A stretch of DNA of 64,000 nucleotides from Geosiphon pyriformis (lineage: Eukaryota > Glomeromycota > Glomeromycetes > Archaeosporales > Geosiphonaceae). Of the stretch, positions 20,353 through 33,081 are shown in pieces. The stretch is from positions 101,547 to 165,546 of the forward strand of contig JAAOMT010000112.1 in assembly GCA_016748015.1 (NCBI GenBank). The letters run 5' to 3'. The position numbers were made by a program, and so were the translations under genes. The first letter of the stretch is position 1, and each line of letters begins with the position of its first letter. The notes beneath the pieces were generated by a model. That model saw only the letters and a program-made list of their open reading frames with translations, did no database searches and was not told the origin of the DNA.

Positions 20353-22185
20353 TTATTGAGAAAAAGGGAGAGCTGATGAACCCAAACCAGAACACAAAAA
20401 ATCTAACCTAGCCAAAACAGAACTGACAGAAGTCTCCAGAGCTGACATCTTAGACTCCAAACCACTCATCTTGGTAGTTAGAATCTTCAAACTACTCGAA
20501 TTGAAGCCAGCATCCATATTAACACTTGGAGAATGGGGATTGGACGATGCCAGTTCATCATCTAGAGCCATGTCAAAATTCAAAACAGGGGCCAAAGGCA
20601 CAGAACCAACCAAAAGAGAGACACCAGAAGATAGAACCATGGGCACCAATTCAACAAAACTCAATTTTCTTAAAATACCAGAAATTTGGTCAGCCAACAA
20701 CTCGAGAGAGCATTCCAAAGACACCAAGCGAGCATTTAAAGAAGAATTGGTGATTGTAGAGGAGTGAGGACCACCACCCAAATCTAAGGTCATATGGGAA
20801 GAAAAACCAACACCAAGACCAGAACCAAAAAGGAAGGCAAGAGAGACTACCTGGGCCCATAACTTGCCACCAAAGACAACAAGGCGAGATATAGGAACAT
20901 TTTTTTTCATGTATAACTTGGCCAACTGGAGGTGATTCACACTAGGAACACGTCTCTTATTAAAAATATTCAAGAGATCAGAGGACAACATATCTGATAC
21001 ATCATACTTCAGAGCTGAATAACTAAGATGCCCACATTTTCCACACTGAACCAAATCCAACCTAGCCCAAAAAAGATAAACACCACCAAAAACAGGCTCA
21101 GTGAGGAAAGCAGAATTCAGATCATTCTCAGATTCGAAGCCAACCACAGCACAACAAACTCTATTGCCAGTGTCCAATAAACGATTAATGATGCAAGTTC
21201 TGCCACTAGTTCTATCCAGCAGATTACTAAGATTATGTGCAGTTGTTTCCACCAGTAACGTAAACAGAAGCACCCTAAAACAATCCCTTGAGGCCCAAAT
21301 ATCGCGATCTTTCATGGCTTTTGCCACATGCACAGAATCTTTCCTGATTAAGAAGAACTATTTCGAAGCCAATTGCTCTGTCTGTTCCAATTTGGCAAAT
21401 TCCACTACAGCCTTCTGCCATATTCCGATCAGCTGAATTTTGATTGATTTAATTTCCCCAAATTCAGATACTGCAGTGACAATCATTTCCTTTGGTGTAT
21501 CCATGAAAATCTTTTTGATAACTACAGTCTGATTTAAGCAAACTTCTTGTCTCTTAAGATTGCTGTTTACTATGATGTTATTTGCTCTGGCCAATGATGT
21601 GGCCTTTTCTATGCTTTCAGATGAAGTAAACATTGATCAAATAATTCCTTCAAATTTTGAGGGGGTAGTGACCCCCCCAAAATCATTGATTTCTGAAAAT
21701 AATTTCCTTATGACCTGAGTTTTGGCCATTGCCGATTTCCTTTCTACAGCCGAAAGATTAATGTCCAAAGCAAATAATTTTTTCATGGCCACTTCCATTT
21801 GAGTTTTAATGATTTTGGGATCCACTCACACCTTATCCAAAGAGAAAGACATATAAGGGGGAAGGGAAACTTCCTCTTTTTTCTCCATGTCATAATTAAT
21901 AGAGCCGAAAGAGGAGCCAATAGTCATACCATTATTGAAACACTTGGCTTGAGGCGTATTCATCTTGGAATCAGGTACTTTTTCATCTTCGGAAGCTTCA
22001 CCATCAGTATCCATGCCATTAAACTACCTGATCACATGACCAGACCCACTACTTTCGAGAGTTGCACCACTACTCAAGAGCTTAACACCATCAGGAGGTT
22101 TCTTGATTTTATGACCTAAACCACTATCAACCAAACCAGTGGTCAAAACTCTGACTGACCTTCTCTTAACACTAGGGCCACTCAT
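20353..22185 (-). pseudogene. LINE copy B ORF1 (RRM-type RNA-binding protein), broken
   Basis: From ATG 22185 the frame reads a basic, Ser/Gly-rich N-terminus, an acidic stretch and then an RRM-like domain (VVIKKIFMDTP as RNP2-like strand, QKAVVEFAK as RNP1-like strand, 21560-21390). A degenerate Cys/His region (QCGKCGHL near 21040) and a C-terminal Ser/Leu-rich part predicted to be helical close the protein. Stops at about 22021 (TAG), 21826 (TGA), 21637 (TGA) and 21355 (TAG) break it. The role in LINEs is RNA binding in the RNP. TAA at 20353 ends the frame. Confidence 0.75.
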
Positions 22186-22330
22186 AGTGGCAGCTGAACT
22201 GACAACGAAAGGGTTTGTTTCTTGTGAAATAGTGGAAGACAGTATATAAAAAACAGAAAAGCTTCTTTCAAATTTATGATTCTTTTTCAGGAATTTGGGA
22301 CAAAGGAGAGAAAGAAGTCTTTTTGTTTTA

Positions 22331-23790
22331 GTTTAATTTAATTTCTTCAATTATTTTTATTATTTTTAATAATTTTTTTTGTTATTTATTAGTTTATTAT
22401 TTTAATTTGTAATAAAATTTATTTTATTTATAATAATATTAAAAAAAGTTAAATTATATAATATTATATTAAAAATTTTAAAACCATTATTATTATTTTT
22501 TTTATGTTTTAATAAATATAATCTAATTATTATCTAATATAATATTCTTATTATAAAGTTTAAATTAAATATAAATTATATGTTTTTTATATATAATTAA
22601 TTCATATTAATTAAAACATAAATTAAATTAAAATCAAAAAAGCCAAAAAAAAACTCAACTTATAAAGTCTAACAATAAAATTTTCTAAATTTTAATTATT
22701 AAAAATAAACTTACTTAAAAATAATTTAATTTTTTTAATACTATATTTAATACTAAAATTATATATTTATTATAATATTATTAAGTATTTGATAATTAAA
22801 TTATTTAAAAAAATGCTTTAATAATACTTAAATTTTTATTATTTATGTTATTAAATTTTATTTTAGCTTTAAGATTAAACAAAGTTTTTAATAATATATT
22901 TTATAATAATCAAATTTTTTTCTATTTTAAAATTTTTATACATATTTATTATTAAAAACAAAGTAATTAAAGTAATTAAAAAACCAATTAGTTTAATAAT
23001 AAATTTAATTAATACAGTTAAATTAAAGATTTAAAATTCTAAAAAATTCAATTTAAAATTAATTGCAAAATTAATAACAAAAATAATCAAAAGTATAATA
23101 ATAGATAAAATCAGAAAAACAAAAGCTTAATATTATTATAGATTAGAATAACAAGCTAATAAATAGCAAGAAAAAACAAAATTGTATAGTAATAAAATAA
23201 ATCAAAAGAAATTCAACTTTAAAAAATAAATTAAAATATCTTAGTTGTTATTTTTTTCAAAGAATAATTAGGAAATTTGAAGGTAAAAAGATAGTCTGTA
23301 TTGTTAACAAATAATAATACATTGGTATAATTCTATGTTTTATATTAATGCTCTTAAAATTTAATATTAGATATTAAATATGTTTTTTAGTCATGTTTTA
23401 TTTAATAATCTTCAAATAATATAATTATATGAATCAGAAAAAGAATAAGAAAATACTAACAAATAAGTTTTTATCCTAAAATATTCAAATACTTGAAAAT
23501 AAAAAAAAAGAAATAAGCAATATAAAAAAGATTAAGATAATAATTGTTATTTTATTTTTTTTATTTCTTATATTCAATCATTAATACTTTTACAGCTAAA
23601 AAACTTATTGCTTATATAATTATTAAAAATGATCAATAACTAAGTTAATAACTAAATTAATAATCAAATCAATAATCAAATCAACAATTAAATTATTGAT
23701 CAAATCAATAATCAGATCAATAATCAGGTTATTAATCACTATTTAAAAATAGAATGGCTAATTATGTAACATCAATGACTAATACATATA
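22331..23790. repeat. AT-rich repeat block upstream of the LINE
   Basis: About 1.4 kb of almost pure A/T without coding sequence. Despite the composition, 22580-23100 aligns by eye in the same orientation with 59090-59640 (shared AAAAAATGCTTTAA and AACAAAGTTTTTAA anchors in the same order). The right end (23640-23740) is a degenerate 12-bp tandem array of AATAATCAAATC type. Confidence 0.6.
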
Positions 23791-23793
23791 ATA

Positions 23794-24258
23794 CTAATAA
23801 AAACTATGATTTTCAACCATAACATTATTCTCTTCAAAAAAATTGAACTCTAAAAAAATCAAGCTATTTATGAAATAATCTAATTGAAAGTTTTTGTCTA
23901 ATTCAAAACTAACTAGTTTGTTGAAATCTTTTGTAGATAAGATATATAATATTTGAGATAAGATAAGTTTTGTATTCAAAAGACCAAATTTTTGTATAAG
24001 AGTTTTGGCTCTTCTAACAATGATCAAAACTCTTGGGACATCTAATCATATAATGCCCAAAATTTCCACTTGTATCTCTGAAGTTGTTTTCTTCATGAGC
24101 TTCATGTCTTCTATGATTTCACCAAGTTGACCATAGAGCTCTAGTTGTCTTCCATATGACAGGTTTTTATCTATGGACAAGATTTCTTTAATCATTCTTC
24201 CAAGGGTATTGGAAGGTGATAGTATGCTTGCTGTTAATGCAAGAAGCGCACAAAACAC
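23794..24258 (-). pseudogene. Remnant coding sequence, unrecognised
   Basis: Two open stretches in the same minus frame (24258-24046 and 24027-23794) are separated by one TGA, giving about 150 residues: a helical, Leu/Lys/Glu-rich first half (GRMIKEILSIDK) and a Leu/Phe/Asn-rich second half. There is no ATG at the upstream end; an in-frame TGA lies just before it. I recognise no family. It may be an exon of a decayed gene. Confidence 0.35.
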
Positions 24259-24369
24259 TGGTAAGGAAACTCAAGACGCTTCTTAAGTACTTTGCGATAA
24301 ATAATCAAGAGTGGAACAAAGAAAAAATCAGCTAAAGATCAGCTTTTTTTCCTCTAACCAAAAAAACTT

Positions 24370-24660
24370 CCGGGATGTTGAATGAGAGCGACGCGATGTA
24401 GGCTGTCGCTTGGATGTGAGACGTCAATCCCATCGCGGCGTGGATGTTTTGATATGTCGAGAGCGCGCAAGCTACGCCCTACGAATCTATACCGACTGAA
24501 GGGCATCCCTCTCCTGGTAGAATGCTATGATGTGGACTTTCGGGCTTATTTTAGCATGCGGGGGTGTGCCAAAATTTCTCTATTTCAAGTGCATTTACGG
24601 GCCCAAAAGAAATAAATCAGTAGCTCCGCTCAAGAGTTGGCGAAAGCGTTATGCTAAACA
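24370..24660. other. GC- and CpG-rich island between repeats and HisRS
   Basis: About 290 bp with roughly balanced base composition and many CpGs, in sharp contrast to both sides. A plus-strand frame of 77 Arg/Leu-rich codons (24382-24615) is open but looks non-protein-like. A GCGAC...GTCGC hairpin sits at its left side. It could be a structured RNA gene, a promoter CpG cluster for HisRS, or a foreign insert. The remainder up to 25000 shows no gene. Confidence 0.4.
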
Positions 24661-25000
24661 ACTTCGGTATATATCCTTGGACTTTTTTTTTTTTGCTAAA
24701 CCTTGATTTAAAATTGCAGGCGACATTATTCAGACGTATTTTATGAATCTGAGGTATGGCGGTTTACCTATTCCGCGAGTATTACCCACTTTTTCCTGGT
24801 TTTTGCTGGAGCATGCCCCAATTATATTATCATCAATAAGATTAATCTTCTCCCACGCGGCTATTTTGATAATTTCCTTAAGAATAGTTTTTAATAGTTG
24901 TTGAAAAAGGTACTATTCCCAGAAAAATCATAAATTTATTAAAATGGGTAATTATGACTGTGCCAATGTAATTTTTGATTAGTGGATTTCTTAGTCGATA

Positions 25001-27569
<2,569 letters not shown>

Positions 27570-28275
27570 CATACTGACATTATCAAAATTATTTTTTCTG
27601 AATCAAATATTTGATTTTCTATAACTTTGTTGAATTTGAAGTTATAATTTTGACACTGCGCTAAATTACTATGTTTTTGATTAACAGACACTTGGGGCTG
27701 GTTTTTGTTTAGAGAAAATCTGTACATTTCGAGATGAAAACATTGATGTAATGATCTAAACAAATTCTTCGTTGGGTTACGCAGCATCAGTCCTATTTTC
27801 TTATAACAAAAAATATTTACCAAAAAAGCTTCATGTTAATTTTAGTTAATGTGATACCAAATTTTTTATTTTTTACAATTAAAAAATTAGAAATTTTACT
27901 TGTTTAATGATAATGAAAATTTCAAAATTAATAAATTGATTAAAAATTATTACATATTCCAACTGTTTATATTTCAAGATCAAAGGTGATTGGTCCTCAT
28001 TTGGGAAAATTTTGATCATATCATAAAACCCGCAGTTTCTATAGTTTTCCCGAATCCCTCTGTTTGCTTGGCATAAGCGAGTTGCAGATTTGCGCTACAA
28101 GGTAAGCTCCTATATAATAGGGTACGATTTTATAAGGAGTTCACTTTTCTGTTTCCAACATTTAAACTATAGATTTTAACTTACTATCCAGTAATCTCGA
28201 ACCGACTTTCAAGAACATCTTTCAAGAGTAATCTTAATTTACCAAGGAAAACTTAGATATTAAGAACTTACAGCA
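27570..28275. other. Intergenic region between HisRS and ALY
   Basis: AT-rich, no coding sequence or RNA gene recognised. It must contain the HisRS 3' end and the ALY promoter. Confidence 0.6.
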
Positions 28276-29621
28276 ATGGACCGTATTGACATGAGTTTGG
28301 ATGATATAATTAAAGACACCAAAAAACAAAAACAAAAGGGAAACTTGGGAAATACCAATAATAATAGTAGTAATAATAATAATAATAATATAAATAATAT
28401 AAATAACAAGAGCAAAACTGGTCCCATTCGGACTAGAACCGCCGGCAAGAATTTGACTCGACATAAGGCCAATCCCTATCCGGTAAGATTTCTGAGCTTC
28501 CTAGAGAACGGCTGGAGCAGAACCCTGGCGTTGCTCAAAGTCGAAACTTCGAACTTTGGGCAAAGGCTAAAGTGTCCGAGAAAAACGATTAAGCAAACTT
28601 TTGCATACAAGTCATTGCGCTCTTTGACCGTTCAATAATTCACCCCATCGCGAAGAACACGAGACTGATTTCACCTGCGACTTTTTGCCCATGTTGCGCA
28701 ACTTCCATTACAAAATCCTCTCAGAAACCAAAAACACTCAAGGCCGGAAATTCTAATGGTGTTTGGCGCCATGATTTATACAAGACTGTTAACCCTGGCT
28801 CGTCAGCCAAACGCACTAATCCCATTCTTACTTCACCCAACGGGGGTCTTTCGATCCAACAAAGACTCGGTACTAATTCCGGGATCGTTAGCCGAATGTC
28901 GATCAAGGGAGTCGGTGGGCTAAAGCAAGAATTTTCTTTCAAAGGAGAAGGCGGGCCGGCCACTATCCAGATTACCAATGTTGCCCCGGGTACTACCGCC
29001 AATGACATCAAGGTCAATTCATAATACCCTCGTCCATCTAAATTATTGTTTTCCTTTTACTGATCTTTTTCATCTTTTTTAGACTGCCTTTATGGATTTC
29101 GGTGATATTCTAACCTTGGACATGAAACCGAATAAAAATAATCGTGTTCCTATCAGTGCTGAGCTCACATATGAGTCGAAGGCATCTGCTCATGCAGCTA
29201 TAAAAAAATATAACACCGCTCTTGTTGATGGTATGTCTTTGTTTATTGTGAAAGGATTTCTTAAATCTTTGATAACAGAAAATTTTTTTTTAGGACGAGT
29301 ATTGAAAGTTCAATTTAAGCAGGTAGGAACTGCTGTTGCTCCCGCAAATGCGGCGGGAACTGCTGCCTACCGCTTCAACAATAAATTCACCAAGTCTCAC
29401 CCAGTTACTATTGCTGCTCCTCGGTATGTCGAAAAGATTTAGATATTATGAAAATTTTAAGAGCTTTCATATCGTTCCTAAATTATGTTTCCATATGGCT
29501 TCTCAGTAACGGCAGAATGTATTCCGATGAATTGATGACTGATGTTGTTAATACCGGGCCTAACCTTCGTCGCGTCTCCGGGGGAAAAGGAAAGCAGCCA
29601 TCTTTCAGCGTTACATTGTAA
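28276..29621 (+). CDS. ALY/REF-type mRNA export adaptor
   Basis: RNA-binding protein of the TREX complex that bridges the helicase Sub2/UAP56 and the export receptor. Five exons (28276-28482, 28725-29012, 29083-29230, 29294-29423, 29507-29621) give 295 residues. The N-terminal MSLDDII motif is the Sub2-binding box. A poly-Asn tract encoded by AAT/AAC repeats follows (about residues 28-46). The RRM runs from TIQITNVAPG over AELTYESKASAHAAI to RVLKVQF. The C-terminal part ends without an obvious second Sub2 box. Intron 1 is 242 nt, much longer than the others in the window, and relatively GC-rich. Confidence 0.9.
28352..28400 (+). repeat. AAT trinucleotide tract encoding poly-Asn
   Basis: AAT-rich run within exon 1 of the ALY gene, translated as Asn with a few Ser and Ile. 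Likely length-variable. Confidence 0.85.
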
Positions 29622-29889
29622 ACTGCGATATCAAATCATATTTTACAGTTCAAAATAGGGTCCTTTGCTTTCATTAGAAACTTGGAATTACTTTTGCTAT
29701 TCTGAACGAAGCTACTATTTTCACTTTTTTTACCTATTCCCTTTCAATTTTCTTAAAACATACCGATCTTTTATATTATCTTAAATTTAGTATGGTTGAG
29801 TTTCTCTTTCAATAAATATATAGCTAATGCGATGTATCATTACCTTAACAATATTTGGAATAGTAGCTATTTTGAAGATTTTTATCTGT

Positions 29890-31445
29890 TTAAAACCAAA
29901 AGCTCACACTAAAGCTAACGCTCAAGGATCGAACGTAATGCCACCATCCAGGCTGAAAGAAGATTAGGTGGAAGTTATGTTCATCCCATAATTTTGTCAA
30001 ATTTAACTCTGAAAAAAGGACTTACTGGTATGTATAAAAGCTCGCCAGGACTCAGAACACATTCCACATAGTGAGCAGAAGGGAATTTAGGGAATTGTGA
30101 ATAATCCGGTGATTCGATATCGACCTTTTTGTTTCGATAAGATTATTTTACAAAACAACGCATCATAAAATCAAGAATCTTTCAGCGAACCTGACTTGTA
30201 TTCTTTAAAAAGTTATCTTGCGCAAAAGGATAAACATTCGGGGTTTCCTCAGGTCCATACAATCTAATATATTTTTTCCCAACAACTTGTGCCAACAAAT
30301 TATGATACGGATCAGTATGCATTGGTGAGATGGTGCCTTTTGGTCCCAGCCAGGCATTTATGATTACATCGGATGGGGGTTGATAGTAAACATTGGATGT
30401 GGAATTAATGGCTACCGAAGTCAGCGTATCCACAAAACAATAATCAGGAATTGAGATATCTTCTTTGAGACGCGGAATTTGCTCAAATAAGTCATGTTGA
30501 GCAAGATAAAAGATATCCGAGCTTTTCATCTCTTCATCAATATACGAACTTTCCGTACATTTACGCAAAAAGTCTCCGAAACTCATCAATTTTTGTGACC
30601 ATTTTTGGTCTGTATATTTTGCCCCAATCTCAACAGGAACTATGCGCTCCTCTCCTGCTGCTTCCAAAAGATAATCAAGATTAGCCCAAGGCCTCGTTGA
30701 AAGTGCAGGCCAATAAGCTATTGAGGATTCAATTATAAGAGGGGTTGGTCTCTCAGATGTTACATGAGATGTGAAAGATAATATGCTGGGTACCATGAGC
30801 CTTGTTATTGGATGATTTATAATTGGGAGTTGGCAACTTTTTGAGGGAGTTTCATTTTGTAAAACCTTTCGATGTATAAATTTCTCGTTTTTGTCACTAA
30901 TATTTCGCAATTTTACGTTCACTGCCTCAATCAAATGTAGGATTAATTCCTTTCTTTCTTTACCAGGAGCTCCCGACAACAACAACGTCATATCCAAAGT
31001 TTTAATAACTTGTTTCCAGGAACTTGTGGAGTCCAGCTGTGATTTTTCCTCATCGAATGCTATCTGGACCTCACAGATACCTTTAATCAAGCTTGCGTCT
31101 GTGTGCAATTGGCGCCAACATGTTGGAACATCTTGATAGATGAACGAATGTAATTTTTCAGACGCAAAATCAACAAGCGAAGTGACTTTGATCAATATTA
31201 GAGAGTTAGGGCATCTGTTGCCCTTTTGTAAATCTAACAAGCATTCGCCTAGCAAGAACGTACAAGCTCTTCCAGTTTGAAAAAGATCTAAATTCAAACA
31301 ATCAATAAAATTTTAACTGAAATCCTCCCTTATCTTGGAATTTTGGAAATTTGCATTTTTTTTTACCCTTTTTTACCTCCGCGAAGTCTTGATGCAGTTT
31401 TTCTAATGTTAAATTACATAAAGTTTCTATTTCCTTGGAAGTCAT
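29890..31445 (-). CDS. JmjC-domain 2-oxoglutarate oxygenase, JMJD5/KDM8 type
   Basis: Four exons (31445-31367, 31287-30191, 30124-30026, 29952-29890) give 445 residues. The N-terminal 220 residues are a helical region like that of JMJD5. The C-terminal JmjC domain shows the Fe(II) ligands His-Thr-Asp (SPMHTDPYHN, about residue 349) and the distal His (WWHYVRSL, about residue 430), the KYIRLY strand and IPDYC. The order IPDYC, INAW-GP-GTISP and SPGELLYIP follows human KDM8 closely. Family members act as protein hydroxylases or peptidases in the nucleus and cytoplasm; the substrate cannot be read from the sequence. It is convergent with ALY, 268 bp apart. Confidence 0.93.
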
Positions 31446-31608
31446 TATACTCTGCAAGAAAAATCTATTGAAAGGACTTTAGGTATAATAAAAAAGGGAA
31501 ATGGCTTCCTCATAAAATACAATTTAATAGAGCAATGACGGGAAAATTGGTCAAGGCCAAACGATTTGCATCAAAGCTGGAATTTAGAATTTTTAAATCT
31601 TTGAAATA

Positions 31609-32836
31609 TTAAAAATTGTTCAGTAAGCCAAAGGCATTAGTCTGCTTCATTACTTTAGCAGCAAAATTAGATTCCGCTTTATCTATTCCTTCACCACATT
31701 CCCATCTCAAAAAGTCCAAAACTTTGAGCCGAATTTTATAATCTTGCATCACTTTGTTAATATTATCTTTTACAGACCCACCACCCGATAAACTTATTTG
31801 TCTTAAAAGGACATTTTCATTAAGATACTCTTCCAAATTCGTGATGTCCTTCGGAATGGAGTCATCATTCTCATCCACATATTTAGGATTATAGCCAACT
31901 ACTTGACGCGCTAGATCTCGTCCCAACTTTTTGATGCTTTGTATTGAAAAATTAGTAATATTATTTTCGCTAGGGGTTAGAAGATCAGAAGATTGCAACA
32001 TGATAAGCCCGCCAATTTTCCCAGTTGTTGAATCATCTCCGTGAACATAACCGCCAGTGAAAATAGTTTTTCTAAATTCTGAAGTAACTGAATCGTTAAA
32101 ATTTACAACAGCTGCTCGGCGCAAGGTAATGTTTTCTCCTAGTTTCCCAATCATTTCTTCAATCGATTCTTTAATGGTATTCACCAAGGGAAGCTGACTG
32201 AAGGAAGAAGAGGAGGGATGAGGGAATATTGGAGCTGAGTGTAATAAAGAAACTGGAATCTTTTGTATTATAGGAGATTCTACAGGGGAGGTGGGCGAAA
32301 TTAAAAGGGAAGTTGAAGCTATTTGGACAACGAGTTGTCGAAATAATATATTGCGAGACACAAAATCTGTTTCACAATTAACCTTGATCCATAAAACGAC
32401 CATCAATGAATAAAGAAAGAATTAACGCAGAGCCAACTCTAAATATCTTGAAATTCAATTGTTTGGACAAATCAGATTTGCGAATTGAAAAAGGTAAACA
32501 GACCTCGACAATTGCACCCCTTTCGTTAGGAAGCAATCCACTAGCAGCTAATTCCCAATTCTTTGAAATCACTACACCAATAAGTCCTTCTCGGGTCAGA
32601 CGGCCTTTAAGCTTTTCGGCCTTAGCGTGCCCACTTATTTTTGCGTCTTCAAAGACCCACGCCAATGCCTTTTCATAGTCATTCCCATTCTTTACTAATG
32701 CTTCTTTGGCTTTTAATACACTAACTTGAGTTTCTTGGCGAAGTTTTTGAAGCAACTGTAAATTCGATTTCGTGCTATAGAAGCGGTTTAAAATTTTTGA
32801 AGTGTGGGCCAGTTGTTGAGGCAAACCACCTATCAT
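31609..32836 (-). CDS. Mitochondrial translation elongation factor Ts
   Basis: Nucleotide exchange factor for mitochondrial EF-Tu. Two exons, 32836-32504 and 32382-31609, join as RGAIVEV|NCETDFVSRN, the EF-Ts signature, and give 368 residues. The N-terminus (MIGGLPQQLAHTSKILNRFYSTK) is basic with Ser/Thr and fits a mitochondrial presequence. Next is a UBA-like domain (LLQKLRQETQVSVLKAKEAL) with the conserved A-W-(V) segment, then the dimerisation domain. The middle contains a Pro/Ser-rich insertion (about residues 140-165). It ends 163 bp from the start of JMJD5 on the same strand. Confidence 0.94.
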
Positions 32837-32894
32837 TTTTTCATTTACAAAACTTTTTTAATCTCATTTTTATTATAATTTGATGATCTGATTT

Positions 32895-33026
32895 GATAGA
32901 TTTCTGGAGAACACGGGATTTTATCCAGTGGCGCAACTTTCCCTCGATGGCAAAGGCTTCCACTATGATTCCATGACTTGGGCTAATGGGATGCTATTAA
33001 TTCGTAGAGAACCAAGCTATAAGTAG
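32895..33026 (+). pseudogene. Orphan terminal-exon-like coding fragment, unrecognised
   Basis: A plus-strand frame of about 42 codons starts behind a TTTGATAG acceptor-like site and ends at TAG 33024-33026. The peptide (LSLDGKGFHYDSMTWANGML and neighbours) looks like real, globular protein sequence rather than AT-rich noise. No upstream exon can be found in front of it, because EF-Ts lies there on the other strand. It is probably the last exon of a lost gene. I do not recognise the family. Confidence 0.35.
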
Positions 33027-33081
33027 GTTGAAGTTTGAATAAATACCTATAATTACTTTATTTAGCTATATACATTTTTCA

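Larger units (their letters stand above)
4766..22330 (-). mobile_element. LINE retrotransposon, copy B, split by gypsy element B
   Basis: A minus-strand non-LTR element with a 5' leader (about 22330 to 22186), ORF1 (22185-20353) and ORF2 with endonuclease, RT, RNase H and a C-terminal Cys/His segment (20347-17299 and 6512-4880). A 3' UTR ends near 4766 in an A-rich tail. ORF2 is interrupted at 6512/17299 by the 10.8 kb gypsy element; the protein alignment to LINE copy D resumes directly across the insertion. Many stops and some frameshifts show it is inactive. The RNase H domain places it among LINEs of the I/Tad-like group; the clade is not certain. Confidence 0.85.

Noticed and set aside
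1-24300. CRISPR arrays, bacterial operons or prophage
   Set aside because: No spaced direct repeats; introns, LINEs and gypsy elements show the DNA is eukaryotic nuclear.
24382-24615. 77-codon plus-strand ORF in the GC-rich island
   Set aside because: Arg/Leu-rich with no recognisable motif, expected from a GC-rich stretch free of stops; kept only as a composition feature.
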